Shown: one piece after another, positions 48,352-57,885 of the stretch | Numbering within the stretch: the first letter of the stretch is position 1 | How the letters are laid out: each line of letters starts with the position of its first letter | Assembly: GCF_030294945.1 (NCBI RefSeq) | Contig: NZ_AP018448.1 | Span: 434,001 to 498,000, forward strand | DNA: 64,000 nt | Source of the DNA: Streptomyces graminofaciens | Lineage (GTDB): Bacteria > Actinomycetota > Actinomycetes > Streptomycetales > Streptomycetaceae | Direction of reading: 5' to 3' | The notes under the pieces: model-generated | The model's database searches: none | Told to the model about the DNA's origin: nothing | The model's input: only the letters and a program-made list of their open reading frames with translations | Made by a program: the position numbers and the translations under genes

Positions 48352-50610
48352 TCAACCGCGCCCGTCCTCCCCCTCCGCGTCGATGTGCGGCAGCATGCGG
48401 TCGAGCCAGTGGGGTGTCCACCAGGCGTGGGGGCCCAGGAGGGTCATCACCGCGGGGACGAGGAGGAGGCGTACGACGGTCGCGTCGATGAGGACGCTGA
48501 CGGCGAGGCCCAGCCCCAGCATCTTGACCACGATGTTGTCGCTGATGATGAACGCGGCGAAGACGCTGACCATGATGAGGGCGGCGCAGGTGATGACCCG
48601 TGCCGTGATCTCCAGGGCGTGGGCGACCGCGTCCCGGGCGTCGCCCGTGCGCAGCCAGGCCTCATGGACGCGGGAGAGGAGGAAGATCTCGTAGTCCATG
48701 CTCAGGCCGAAGATGATGGCGAACATCATCATCGGGACATAGCTCTCGATGGGCACCTTGCCGTTGACCCCCAGGGCGGGACCGCCCCAGCCCCATTGGA
48801 AGACGGCGACGACCACGCCGTACGAGGCGGCGATCGACAGGACGTTGAGGACCGCCGCCTTCAGGGCGACGAGCAGGCCGCGGAAGACGATGAGGATGAT
48901 CAGGAAGGCCAGGGCCACGACGACGCCGATGATCAGAGGCAGCCGGCTCGCGACGATGTCCCGGAAGTCGACCTGGGCGGCCGTGGTGCCGGTGACATAG
49001 CCCTCGGCCTCGGTGCCGGAGACCGAGGCCGGGAGTGTGTCGTCGACGAGACGGTTCACCAGGTCGGTGGTGTCGGCGTTCTGCGGGGACTCCTTGGAGT
49101 AGACCGTGCCGACCAGGACGTCCCCGTCCTGCGTCGGCGACAGTGGCGTGACGACGTACACCCCGTCCGCCGCCTGAAGGTTCTTCTGCGTCTTGCTCTG
49201 GAGGGAGTCGCGGTCGGAGGACGGGACCGAGGTCTGGTCGATGACGACGGTGAGCGGACCGTTGGAGCCGGGGCCGAAGGCGTCGCTCATCAGGTCGTAG
49301 GCACGTCGGTCGGTGAAGGAGGTGGGGTCGGCGCCGTCGCCGATGTGACCGAGTTGGATGGAGAAGACGGGGATCGCCAGGACGACCACGACCGTGACGC
49401 CCGCCGCCAGGAACTGCCAGGGCCGGTGTTCCACGCGTTGCGCGTAGCGGTGCCAGGTTCCTTCCACCGGGGCGTCCTCGTCCTCGGTGCCGGTCTCGGC
49501 GATCGGGCGGCGGACCCGGTAGCGGTCGATGCGTCTGCCGATGAGCCCCAGCAGGGCGGGGACCAGGGTCAGGGCACCGGCCACCGCCGAGACGACCGTC
49601 ACCGCGGCCGCGAGGCCCAGTTTTGCGATGAAGGACACTCCGGACACCGACAGGCCCGCCAGGGCGATGATCACCGTGCAGCCGGAGACGAGCACGGCGC
49701 GTCCGCTGGTCGCCGTGGCGTGTCCGGCCGCGTGCACCGGGTCGGAGCCGTTCATCAGGTTCTGCCGGTGACGGGTGATCAGGAACAGGGCGTAGTCGAT
49801 GCCCACGCCGAGCCCGATCATCGTGGCCAGGGTCGGCGAGACCGTCGCGAACGTGAAGGCAGAGGCCAGTAGGCCGAGGCAGGCGAGACCGCCGATGACA
49901 CTGAGGAGTGCGGTGATCAGGGGCAGTCCGGCCGCGATGACACTGCCGAAGCCGACAAGGAGTACGACGATCGCGACCGCGAAGCCGATCGCTTCACTCA
50001 CCCGGTCGTCGGCCGCGGGCCGGGCCAGTTCGCCGAGCTGCCCGCCGTACTCGACGTCGGCGCCCGCCGCCCGCAGTGGTTTCACGGAGTCGTCCACGCC
50101 GTCGAGGTAGTCGTCGCCGAGGGTCGACGGCTGCTCGTCGAAGCGGATGGTGATGTACGCCGTCTTCTGGTCGGAGGACAGGGGGCCGACGTTCGGCTGC
50201 GACTGCCCGGACGATTGGGACGACTGTCCGGAGGGGGCGGTCAACGGGTTCTGGACCGACAGGACATGCGGCAGTTTCTGCAGGTCGCCGACCGTCTGGG
50301 ACATCTGGGAGTCCAGCGAGGTCAGCGCTTTGTCGGAGTCGTGCAGCACGATCTGGCTGCTGTAGCCGCCGGCCGCCGGATCGTGCTTCTCCAGGACGTC
50401 CAGGCCCTTCGTGGACTGCACTCCCGAAAGGGAGAAGTTGTCCTCGTACTCCCCGCCGAAGGAGCGGTTCAGGACCTGCACTGCGGCGAGGACCACGAGC
50501 CAGGCGACGATGACGAGCACGAAGTGACGGGCACACCACTCGCCCAGCCGCCGCAGCCATCCCTTGGCGGTTTCGCCCTCGCCTCCACGGCTCGCACGAC
50601 TTGAGCGCAT
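48352..50610 (-). CDS. MMPL-family RND-type transporter
   Basis: A 752-residue membrane protein. ATG 50610 follows GGAGAGG. TM1 is CARHFVLVIVAWLVVLAAVQVL, then an extracellular porter loop, a five-TM bundle (AIGFAVAIVVLLVGFGSVIAAGLPLITALLSVIGGLACLGLLASAF), the conserved GVGIDYALFLITRHRQNL segment, and a second half with the mirrored GLSMDYEIFLLSRVHEAWL. These D-Y segments are the MMPL proton-relay signatures. It ends with a short acidic tail. Relatives export lipids, pigments or drugs. No partner gene is evident, so the substrate is unknown. Confidence 0.92.
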   Translation of the reverse strand: MRSSRASRGGEGETAKGWLRRLGEWCARHFVLVIVAWLVVLAAVQVLNRSFGGEYEDNFSLSGVQSTKGLDVLEKHDPAAGGYSSQIVLHDSDKALTSLDSQMSQTVGDLQKLPHVLSVQNPLTAPSGQSSQSSGQSQPNVGPLSSDQKTAYITIRFDEQPSTLGDDYLDGVDDSVKPLRAAGADVEYGGQLGELARPAADDRVSEAIGFAVAIVVLLVGFGSVIAAGLPLITALLSVIGGLACLGLLASAFTFATVSPTLATMIGLGVGIDYALFLITRHRQNLMNGSDPVHAAGHATATSGRAVLVSGCTVIIALAGLSVSGVSFIAKLGLAAAVTVVSAVAGALTLVPALLGLIGRRIDRYRVRRPIAETGTEDEDAPVEGTWHRYAQRVEHRPWQFLAAGVTVVVVLAIPVFSIQLGHIGDGADPTSFTDRRAYDLMSDAFGPGSNGPLTVVIDQTSVPSSDRDSLQSKTQKNLQAADGVYVVTPLSPTQDGDVLVGTVYSKESPQNADTTDLVNRLVDDTLPASVSGTEAEGYVTGTTAAQVDFRDIVASRLPLIIGVVVALAFLIILIVFRGLLVALKAAVLNVLSIAASYGVVVAVFQWGWGGPALGVNGKVPIESYVPMMMFAIIFGLSMDYEIFLLSRVHEAWLRTGDARDAVAHALEITARVITCAALIMVSVFAAFIISDNIVVKMLGLGLAVSVLIDATVVRLLLVPAVMTLLGPHAWWTPHWLDRMLPHIDAEGEDGRG

Positions 50611-50824
50611 CGGCCTCTCCAGCAGGAGCGATCCCCGTTCTCCCCGTACGCCTCCATTAGACGTCCCTCCTCTCACTCCGGCATCTCCAGCACCACGTGC
50701 TTCGCCTCCCGGGGGTGGCTGCGCGGGCCGGGGTCCGCGTGAAAGGCTCAGTGGCACTCGGGCGGTCGGCGGGTGTCGGACGCTCCAGGGGATCCCCCGC
50801 GGGGACACGAGGAGAGGTGGCGGT

Positions 50825-51703
50825 ATGCGGATCGGGCTGCTCGGGACGGGGCCGTGGGCCGAGATGGCGTACGCCCCCGCGCTGCAGGCGCACGGCGGGC
50901 TGGACTTCGTCGGTGTGTGGGGCAGGAGGGCGGAGGCGGCCCGGAGTCTGGCCGACCGCCATGACACGCGTGCGTACGAGGACGTCGACGCCCTCCTCAC
51001 CGAGGTGGACGCGGTCGCCATAGCCCTGCCACCGGCGGTGCAGGCCCCGTTGGCGGTACGGGCCGCGCGGGCGGGCCGTCATCTGCTGCTCGACAAGCCC
51101 CTCGCGACGAGCGTCGAGGACGGCCGGGCCGTCGTCGAGGCGGCCCGGGAGGCCGGTGTCGCCTCCGTAGTCTTCTTCACCGCCCGGTTCCAGACGGCCG
51201 TCGAGGCGTGGATCGGCGAACAGGCCGCCGCCGACGGCTGGTTCACGGGCCGTGCGGAGTGGCTCGGCTCGGTGTTCTCCAGCGACAGCCCGTTCGCGGC
51301 GTCGCCGTGGCGGCGGGAGAAGGGGGCCCTGTGGGATGTCGGCCCCCATGCCCTGTCCGTACTGCTGCCCACGCTCGGCGAGGTCGAGCGGGTGGCCGCC
51401 GCCGCGCGCGGGCCCAAGGACACCGTCCATCTGGTCCTGGGGCACTCCGGCGGGGCGTCGAGCACCCTGACCCTCAGCCTGACCGCCCCGCCCGAGGCTG
51501 CCGGAGCCACCGTCGAGCTGCGCGGCAAGTCGGGTGTCGCGGTCCTGCCGACGTCCGCAGAAGGTGCCGTCGAAGCCCTCACCCGGGCCGCCGACGGCCT
51601 CCTGGACGCGGCCCGCACCGGCAGGCCGCACCCGTGCGACGCGGCCTTCGCCCTCCGGGTGACCGAGCTGCTCGTCGAGGCCGAGGAGATCCTCGACAAC
51701 TGA
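50825..51703 (+). CDS. Gfo/Idh/MocA-family oxidoreductase
   Basis: A 292-residue NAD(P)-dependent sugar-type dehydrogenase. The Rossmann motif is MRIGLLGTGPWAEMAYAPALQAH; VDAVAIALPPAVQAPLAVRAARAGRHLLLDKPLATSVEDG holds the family's EKP-like motif, here DKP, with the catalytic Lys. SPWRREKGALWDVGPHALSVLLPTLG is the C-terminal active-site helix with a DxxxH pair. Substrate unknown, probably a sugar or inositol. GAGGAGAGG precedes ATG 50825. It is divergent from the MMPL gene. Confidence 0.9.
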   Translation: MRIGLLGTGPWAEMAYAPALQAHGGLDFVGVWGRRAEAARSLADRHDTRAYEDVDALLTEVDAVAIALPPAVQAPLAVRAARAGRHLLLDKPLATSVEDGRAVVEAAREAGVASVVFFTARFQTAVEAWIGEQAAADGWFTGRAEWLGSVFSSDSPFAASPWRREKGALWDVGPHALSVLLPTLGEVERVAAAARGPKDTVHLVLGHSGGASSTLTLSLTAPPEAAGATVELRGKSGVAVLPTSAEGAVEALTRAADGLLDAARTGRPHPCDAAFALRVTELLVEAEEILDN

Positions 51704-51742
51704 AAGGACGGCGGGGGCGCCGCGCCGGGGCCTCGTGCCTCG

Positions 51743-52960
51743 TCAGAACCGCGCCCCCGCGTCCGCGCCGCTCGCCGGGCGCAGGAACGCGGATCCCGGG
51801 ATCGTGCCGTCGGCCGTCCTGGGGCCAGTGATGGCGCCCGGGTCGGTGCTCGCGAACGACCAGGTGCCGCCGAGGTCCCAGGAGTTGCCGCTGCCGCCGG
51901 AGTGCGAGCCGAGCGAGGCGTTGGTGCCGTTGGCGACGGCCACGTTCTTCGTCAGAGTGCCGTCGGCGTCCGCGAAGTCGAACCCGGCGCCCTTGTTCCG
52001 CCACGCCGTGCAGTGGTCGGCGACCAGTTTGCCGGGGTTGGCGTTGTCGATGAAGCCGCCGGCCGAGTTGTCCCACGCCATGCTGTTGCGGACGGCATGC
52101 GCGGCTGGGAGGTCCTCGTCCCCACCGCCGCCGAGCTTGTAGCCGTTGCCGTCACCCGTGTAGTTCGGGATGTTCCAGCGGTTGTAGCCGTTGCCGTACG
52201 CGAGACTGTTCTCGACCGTCACCGGTGAGAGGAACTCCCAGAAGTCCAGGCCGTCGTCGGCGTTGTTCCACAGCCGGGCGCCGCGTACGACGTTGCCCGT
52301 GCCGGAGCCCTCCTTGATGGCGAGGCCGTCCGCGCTCTCCCCGTTCTTACGGGGGTCACGGTTGCCGTGGCTGTCCAGGTTCAGGATCTGGTTGGAGCTC
52401 GACGCGCCCTGGAGGTGGAGTCCGGACTCGTAGTTGTCCCGGGTGATCAGCCGGTCGAGGACATTGCCGCTCGTGTCCACGCCGAAGACGCCGTACGGGC
52501 CGTGGACGATCTCCAGTCCGCCCAGCCGCCAGTACTCGCCCTCCAGGTGGATCGCGCCGCGCTGGGCGCGCGGAATGCTGGAGCCGACCGCGCCGGGCGT
52601 GTACGGCATGTTCTCGCCGTCGATGACGACGCGTTCACGCTCGTAGTTGCGCAGGGTGATCGGCTGGCTCGCCGTGCCGCTCTTGAGCAGCTGGATGTTC
52701 GAGGTCGGCGCGTACGTGCCGCCGCGGATCAGGATCGTGTAGCCGGGCTGTGCGAGGTCCACGGCCCGCTGGATCGTGCGCAGCGGCGCGGTCGACGACG
52801 TGCCCGTGCCCCCGTCGTCTCCGTTGGTCGCCACGTACAAGGTGGTCGAGGCCGTGACCGGACCGGGTGCGGAGGCCGCGGTGCCGGTGGACAGGACGGC
52901 GAGGGTGCCGACGAGGAGGGTCAGGGCTCCGGCGTGGGCGGGTAGGGGGTTCGGGCGCAT
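51743..52960 (-). CDS. Secreted polysaccharide lyase family 9 pectate lyase
   Basis: A 405-residue secreted protein with a signal peptide (ALTLLVGTLAVLSTGTAASA) and a right-handed parallel β-helix. LYVATNGDDGGTGTSSTAPLRTIQRAVDLAQPGYTILIRGGTY is the N-terminal cap of this group. WNNADDGLDFWEF holds the Ca-binding Asp residues of PL9, and GDGNGYKLGGGG contains the catalytic lysine motif (GNG[FY]KLGG). It should cleave polygalacturonate by β-elimination. The start at 52960 lies 37 bp from a LacI-type palindrome, so induction by plant sugars is expected. Confidence 0.88.
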   Translation of the reverse strand: MRPNPLPAHAGALTLLVGTLAVLSTGTAASAPGPVTASTTLYVATNGDDGGTGTSSTAPLRTIQRAVDLAQPGYTILIRGGTYAPTSNIQLLKSGTASQPITLRNYERERVVIDGENMPYTPGAVGSSIPRAQRGAIHLEGEYWRLGGLEIVHGPYGVFGVDTSGNVLDRLITRDNYESGLHLQGASSSNQILNLDSHGNRDPRKNGESADGLAIKEGSGTGNVVRGARLWNNADDGLDFWEFLSPVTVENSLAYGNGYNRWNIPNYTGDGNGYKLGGGGDEDLPAAHAVRNSMAWDNSAGGFIDNANPGKLVADHCTAWRNKGAGFDFADADGTLTKNVAVANGTNASLGSHSGGSGNSWDLGGTWSFASTDPGAITGPRTADGTIPGSAFLRPASGADAGARF

Positions 52961-52996
52961 CGTTCGTCTCCAATGCGGGGTTGGCCGACGAGTGGG

Positions 52997-53010
52997 GGAA
53001 AGCGCTTTCC
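52997..53010. promoter_or_regulatory. LacI-type operator in front of the pectate lyase
   Basis: GGAAAGCGCTTTCC, a perfect 14-bp palindrome, 37 bp upstream of the start codon. The central GCGC with A/T arms fits LacI-family operators controlling polysaccharide enzymes. Confidence 0.75.
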
Positions 53011-53046
53011 GGTAAGGCAGAGCAGACGCTAGAGTCCCTGTCCTGA

Positions 53047-53064
53047 ACGCGTCAATAGACGCGT
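53047..53064. promoter_or_regulatory. Inverted repeat ACGCGTC-N4-GACGCGT
   Basis: Perfect 7-bp arms around AATA, 87 bp upstream of the pectate lyase start. It overlaps the likely promoter area and is a candidate site for a second regulator. Confidence 0.6.
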
Positions 53065-53117
53065 ATATGATTGCTGGACATATTCATGAACGCACGAGCT
53101 ACCCGTGAACGCGCGGA

Positions 53118-53166
53118 GGCCCCGGTGGAATCCGCACGCGGGGCGCGTGCGGATTCCACCGGGGCC
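53118..53166 (-). terminator. Perfect 22-bp stem terminator
   Basis: Arms 53118-53139 and 53145-53166 are perfectly complementary over 22 bp, with a 5-nt loop (GGGGC). Located 28 bp downstream of the stop of the proline-rich membrane protein gene. Confidence 0.85.
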
Positions 53167-53193
53167 AGGGAACTGCGGCGGTGGCAGGACCGG

Positions 53194-54168
53194 TCAGTTC
53201 GAGGCGAGGTTCTCCAGCGTCGACTCGGTGTCGTCTCGGACCCACTGCACGACGTCGTCCACGTCGGGCATCTCGTAGTCGTCGTAGGAGGTCCCGTAGG
53301 CGCTCCAGCTCATCTGGTACGTCATCCAGCCGTCGCGCACCGCGAGGATGACCGCGCGGCTGCCGCTCTTGTCGTCGCCGGCGGTGGTGTCCTCGGTGAC
53401 GAGATAGGCCTCGTCGCCGAAGCCGGTGATCTTCTCCACGTCGTAGTCCTCGTAGCGCTGGTCGTACTCGGACCACATCGCCGTGAACTCGGCGGCCGGG
53501 TCGGTCTTCTTGTGCAGGTCCATCGTCACGGAGAAGTACGCGTCGGAGTAGGAGGACGTCGAGGACTTCTTCAGGGAGATGCTGCAGTAGCTCTCGTCGA
53601 GGGCCTCGTGCTTGAACCCGTTGTGCACGGGAGCCGTGTCCTCCTCCGGATACTCGGTCTTCATGTTCGAGTAGTCGACCGAGGAACAGAGGTTGGCCTT
53701 GGCCTCGTAGCCGCGCAGGTCCGCCTCGGGCCCGCCGCCGCCCCAGCCGAGCAGGAAGACCCCACCCGCCCAGGCCGCGGAGGCGACCAGCGCGCCCAGC
53801 ACGGTGAACAGCACGGCACGGCCGGCGGCGCCCGTCCCGGGCTGCGCGGCGGGCGGCGGCCAGGCGGCCGGCTGACCGTACGGGTTGGGCTGCGCGGGCA
53901 CGGGGCCGGTGGGAGGGCCGTAACCGGCGGCCGGCTGGGGCGCGGGATAGGCGTAGGCGCTCGGCGCCGCCTGGGGCTGAGGCGCCTGCGACTGGGCCGG
54001 GAGCTGAGCCTGGGGCTGGGCCGGGCTCTCGGGCCCGGGATGCATGGCGGCGGGGAGAGCCGGGGGCGCGGACGCCTGGGGCTGGGCCGGTGTGTCGACC
54101 CGGGTCGGGGTCGGGGCGGGAGTGGGGGGCTGGGCGCCCGCCGGGACGCCCTCGGGGTTTTCGTGCAT
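53194..54168 (-). CDS. Proline-rich membrane protein with extracellular domain
   Basis: A 324-residue protein. Residues 1-115 are a cytoplasmic Pro/Ala/Gln-rich disordered region with repeated PAQPQ-like pieces; residues about 117-140 form one TM helix (GRAVLFTVLGALVASAAWAGGVFLLGW). The extracellular part (LCSSVDYSNMKTEYPEEDTAPVHNGFKHEALDESYCSISL...) has two cysteines and a DUF3558-like αβ pattern, then FGDEAYLVTEDTTAG and a WVRDDTESTL end. Similar three-part proteins are common in Streptomyces and have no assigned role. A strong terminator follows. Confidence 0.75.
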   Translation of the reverse strand: MHENPEGVPAGAQPPTPAPTPTRVDTPAQPQASAPPALPAAMHPGPESPAQPQAQLPAQSQAPQPQAAPSAYAYPAPQPAAGYGPPTGPVPAQPNPYGQPAAWPPPAAQPGTGAAGRAVLFTVLGALVASAAWAGGVFLLGWGGGGPEADLRGYEAKANLCSSVDYSNMKTEYPEEDTAPVHNGFKHEALDESYCSISLKKSSTSSYSDAYFSVTMDLHKKTDPAAEFTAMWSEYDQRYEDYDVEKITGFGDEAYLVTEDTTAGDDKSGSRAVILAVRDGWMTYQMSWSAYGTSYDDYEMPDVDDVVQWVRDDTESTLENLASN

Positions 54169-54986
54169 CGGGTTCTCCTCGTGTTCTCGGTCGGTGGGAT
54201 GCGGCAGCGGCGGAACCCGCTGCGGAGGACGGCCTGCCCGGCGTCGGACGGTTGCGCCCCGGCAGGTGTCGGGAGGAAGGCGGAACCCGTGATCAGGACG
54301 CGTCGGCCGGTCCGGCCGGAGTCCCGGCCCTTCGGGCTGCTACGCCACGGGGTCCGCTCAGGCGATGGAACGACCGGGAAACGCCGGAAAGCCGGCGCCG
54401 CGAGGACGGGCCGGGGAACGGCATGTGGTGACGGTTCAGCACACCGCCGGGGCCGGGCCGTTCGGCCCCGTGCCGCGTGGACGGTCGTGACGTCTCCCCC
54501 AAGTGGACCACCAGCCAAGGCCGCGGAGTGCCGCCCGGAACGTAGGGCGCAGAAGAGGACTACCCGCTGTCCGAGCCCTTCCATGCGGCCTCACGCGCCC
54601 CGGCCGGAACGGCCGTCGGTACGGCCGGCCACGCCCGCCGTGCCGCATCCCTGCTGATGACCTGCGCCTTGCCCGCCACTCCCCGCCCCACCTGTCCCCG
54701 TCGCACCTGAATGGACCGACTTTCGCAGATTCACGCCGCCCGGTCGTCCGTAGTTCTACGTAGCCTGTCTACGCAACCTTTCGACGGGTCAGCGATCGAC
54801 CAACGTCTCGGCGTCGGCCGAGAGTTCGCCCGGTGGCGGGGCCTCCGGCGGCCGGGACCGTTCCGTCGGCGTTTTCGCCGTTTCGGGGCTTGCGGAACGG
54901 CAATCGACCGTTCCACTGCGATCACACAATGTCACCGTGTGTGATGTCTCTCGCCTCATCGCGCGGGGCAGTGTAGACATGGGCAC
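54169..54986. other. 818-bp gene-free region
   Basis: No gene supported; long frames on both strands are Arg-rich and without domains. It contains an inverted repeat (54921-54945) near the phosphatase gene. Confidence 0.5.
54921..54945. promoter_or_regulatory. Candidate operator of the SpoIIE-type phosphatase gene
   Basis: ATCACACA and TGTGTGAT are perfect 8-bp inverted arms with a 9-nt spacer, 41 bp upstream of the ATG. The size and TGTGA core resemble GntR- or Crp-type sites. Confidence 0.6.
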
Positions 54987-57794
54987 ATGGTCCGACTCTT
55001 GGGGCGCTCTCGGACTCAGTCGGCCCGCGGCCCCCTCGGCCTGCGCGCGCAGCACCGAGACGGCCGCGTTCACGAGGCGCGCGAACAGCGTGCGCATGAC
55101 GTGCGGAACGACACGGTCAGCCGACATCGGCTGGGGCGGGTGTCCCGCTGGAGAGCGGTCGTGGGGCTGCGCTCGGCAGTGGGCGGACGCAGTCTCGCCG
55201 GTCAGGTGTTCCTGTTCCAGGTCGTGATCGTGCTGGTGCTGGTCGTGTCGGCCGTGGTGGCGCTGGTGCTCCAGACGCGCCACGACAGCACGCAGGAGGC
55301 CCGCAACCGCTCGCTCGCCGTCGCCGAGACCTTCGCCAACGCCCCGGGGACCGCTGAGGCGTTGCGCGCCCCGGACCCCACGGCCGTGCTCCAGCCACGG
55401 GCCGAGGCCGCCCGTGTGCAGTCCGAGGTGGACTTCGTCGTGGTGATGAACACCGACGGGATCCGCTACACCCACCCCAAGCCGGACCGCATAGGGAAGA
55501 AGTTCGTCGGGACCCTCGAACCCGCGCTGGAGGGCCACTCCTTCACCGAGTCCGTCATCGGCACGCTCGGGCCACTGGTGCAGGCCGTGGTACCGGTCAA
55601 GGACGACGACGGCAACGTCGTGGGCCTGGTGTCGGCGGGCATCACGACCGAGAACGTGGGCGGAGTCGCCGACCGGCAGCTGCCCCTGCTGCTGGCCGCC
55701 GCGGCCGCGGCGCTCGCCCTCGCCACGGCGGGCACCGCGCTCGTCAGCAGGCGGCTGCTGCGCCAGACCCACGGCCTCGGCCCGTCCGAGATGACCCGGA
55801 TGTACGAACACCACGACGCGGTGCTGCACGCCGTCCGGGAAGGCGTGATCATCACCGGCGGTGGCGGACGGCTGCTGCTCGCCAACGACGAGGCGCACCG
55901 CCTGCTCGACCTGCCCGCCCACGCCGAGGGCCAGTACGTCGGCGCACTCGGCCTGGAGTCGCACATGGCCGAACTGCTGCACTCGGGACGCATGGCCACG
56001 GACGAGGTGCACCTCGTCGGGGAACGGCTGCTGGCGGTCAACCAGCGGCCCACCGACCCCAAGGGCGAGCTGTCCGGCAGTGTGGCGACACTGCGGGACT
56101 CCACCGAGCTGCGCGCCCTGTCCGGCCGGGCCGAGGCGGCACGCGAGCGGCTGCGGCTGCTGTACGACGCCGGGGTGGGCGTAGGCACGGGCCTGGACGT
56201 GACCCGTACGGCCGAGGAGCTGGCCGAGGTGGCGGTGCCGCGGTTCGCGGACTTCGTCACCGTGGACCTGGCGGACACCGTGCTGAGCGGCGAGGAACCG
56301 GAGGCGGTGACGGCGCGCCCGCTGCGCCGCACGGCCGTCGCCGGCATCCGCAGGGACGCCCCGCTCCACGCGCTGGGCGAGCACATCACCTTCGTCGCCT
56401 CCTCACCCCAGGGGCACAGCCTGAGCACCGGGCAGGCCCTCCTCGAACCCGACCTCTCGCAGGCCGCCGGATGGGCCGCCCAGGACCTCGAACGCTCCGC
56501 GCAGGTCGTGGCGTACGGCATCCACTCGCTGATCACCGTGCCGCTGCGGGTCGGCCCGCTGGTGATGGGCGTGGTCACCTTCTGGCGCTCCGAGAAGCCG
56601 GAGCCGTTCGACGCGGAGGAGCTGGCCCTCGCCGAGGAACTGGTCGCCCGGGCCGCGGTCTCCATCGACAACGCCCGGCGCTACACCCGCGAGCACACCA
56701 TGGCCGTCACCCTCCAGCGGAGCCTGCTGCCGCGCACCCTGCCCGAGCAGAGCGCCCTGGACGTCGCCTACCGCTACCTTCCCGCGCAGGCCGGGGTGGG
56801 CGGCGACTGGTTCGATGTGCTGCCGCTGTCCGGGGCCCGGGTCGCCGTCGTGGTCGGTGACGTCGTCGGCCACGGTCTGCACGCGGCGGCCACCATGGGG
56901 CGGCTGCGTACGGCGGTGCACAACTTCTCCGCGCTCGACCTGCCGCCGGACGAGATCCTCGGCCTCCTCGACGAGCTGGTCAGCCGTATCGACCAGGACG
57001 AGGACGCGCAGGACGACGCGGTACCGGTCACCGGCGCCACCTGCCTGTACGCGATCTACGACCCGGTGGCGCGGCGCTGCACCGTCGCCCGGGCGGGCCA
57101 TCCGCCGCCGGCGGTGGTCGGTCCCGACGGCAGCGTGGACTTCCCCGACATCCCGACGGGTCTGCCGCTGGGCCTCGGCGGTCTGCCGTTCGAGACGACC
57201 GATCTCGAACTGGCGGAGGGCAGTCGGCTGGTGCTGTACACGGACGGGCTCGTCGAGGACCGGGAGCGGGACATCGACGACGGTCTGGAGCTGCTGCGCG
57301 CGGCCCTGGCCCAGGCCGACGGGTCCCCGGACGCGACCTGCCAGGCCGTGCTGGAGGCCCTGCCACCGGCCCGGACCAGCGACGACATCGCGCTCATCGT
57401 CGCGCGTACGCTCGCGCTGGACAGCGGTCGCGTCGTCGACTGGGAGGTGCCGGCCGAACCGGCGGCCGTCGGTCAGATGCGGGCTTCGGTCAGCGGGAAG
57501 CTCGCGGAGTGGGGGCTCGAAGAGCTGGAGTTCACCACCGAACTGATCCTCAGCGAGCTGGTCACCAACGCGATCCGTTACGGCAACGGCCCGATCCGGG
57601 TCCGTCTGCTGTACGACCGCCGGCTGATCTGCGAGGTCTCCGACGCCAGCAGCACCGCGCCCCATCTGCGCTATGCAGCCGCCACGGACGAGGGCGGGCG
57701 CGGACTGTTCCTCATCGCCCAGCTCAGCGAGGGCTGGGGCACCCGCTACACGCCCGCCGGGAAGGTCATCTGGGCGGAACAGGCCCTGCCCTGA
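54987..57794 (+). CDS. Membrane sensor with PAS, GAF, SpoIIE phosphatase and HATPase domains
   Basis: A 935-residue signalling protein. A basic N-terminus precedes TM1 (residues 74-95, VFLFQVVIVLVLVVSAVVALVL); a single-Cache-like extracellular domain follows (VDFVVVMNTDGIRYTHPKPDRIGKKF), then TM2 near 228-250, a PAS domain (VREGVIITGGGGRLLLANDEAHRLLDL) and a GAF domain. The PP2C/SpoIIE phosphatase has Asp motifs in GGDWFDVLPL and VVGDVVGHGLHAA, and the C-terminal HATPase domain includes FTTELILSELVTNAIRYG. It joins phosphatase and anti-sigma kinase activities, as in partner-switching control of stress sigma factors. The start is ATG 54987. Confidence 0.92.
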   Translation: MVRLLGRSRTQSARGPLGLRAQHRDGRVHEAREQRAHDVRNDTVSRHRLGRVSRWRAVVGLRSAVGGRSLAGQVFLFQVVIVLVLVVSAVVALVLQTRHDSTQEARNRSLAVAETFANAPGTAEALRAPDPTAVLQPRAEAARVQSEVDFVVVMNTDGIRYTHPKPDRIGKKFVGTLEPALEGHSFTESVIGTLGPLVQAVVPVKDDDGNVVGLVSAGITTENVGGVADRQLPLLLAAAAAALALATAGTALVSRRLLRQTHGLGPSEMTRMYEHHDAVLHAVREGVIITGGGGRLLLANDEAHRLLDLPAHAEGQYVGALGLESHMAELLHSGRMATDEVHLVGERLLAVNQRPTDPKGELSGSVATLRDSTELRALSGRAEAARERLRLLYDAGVGVGTGLDVTRTAEELAEVAVPRFADFVTVDLADTVLSGEEPEAVTARPLRRTAVAGIRRDAPLHALGEHITFVASSPQGHSLSTGQALLEPDLSQAAGWAAQDLERSAQVVAYGIHSLITVPLRVGPLVMGVVTFWRSEKPEPFDAEELALAEELVARAAVSIDNARRYTREHTMAVTLQRSLLPRTLPEQSALDVAYRYLPAQAGVGGDWFDVLPLSGARVAVVVGDVVGHGLHAAATMGRLRTAVHNFSALDLPPDEILGLLDELVSRIDQDEDAQDDAVPVTGATCLYAIYDPVARRCTVARAGHPPPAVVGPDGSVDFPDIPTGLPLGLGGLPFETTDLELAEGSRLVLYTDGLVEDRERDIDDGLELLRAALAQADGSPDATCQAVLEALPPARTSDDIALIVARTLALDSGRVVDWEVPAEPAAVGQMRASVSGKLAEWGLEELEFTTELILSELVTNAIRYGNGPIRVRLLYDRRLICEVSDASSTAPHLRYAAATDEGGRGLFLIAQLSEGWGTRYTPAGKVIWAEQALP

Positions 57795-57885
57795 GCCGGG
57801 GCGCGGCGCAGCGGCCTCCCCCGGATGGCGGCCCCGGCTTGACAGGCGGACGATGAGGAGGTGGGCCGGAACGGAAGGAGCCGTC

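Noticed and set aside
50612..51021. N-terminal extension of the MMPL transporter to 51021
   Set aside because: It overlaps the divergent oxidoreductase gene and is low-complexity. ATG 50610 has a GGAGAGG ribosome binding site.
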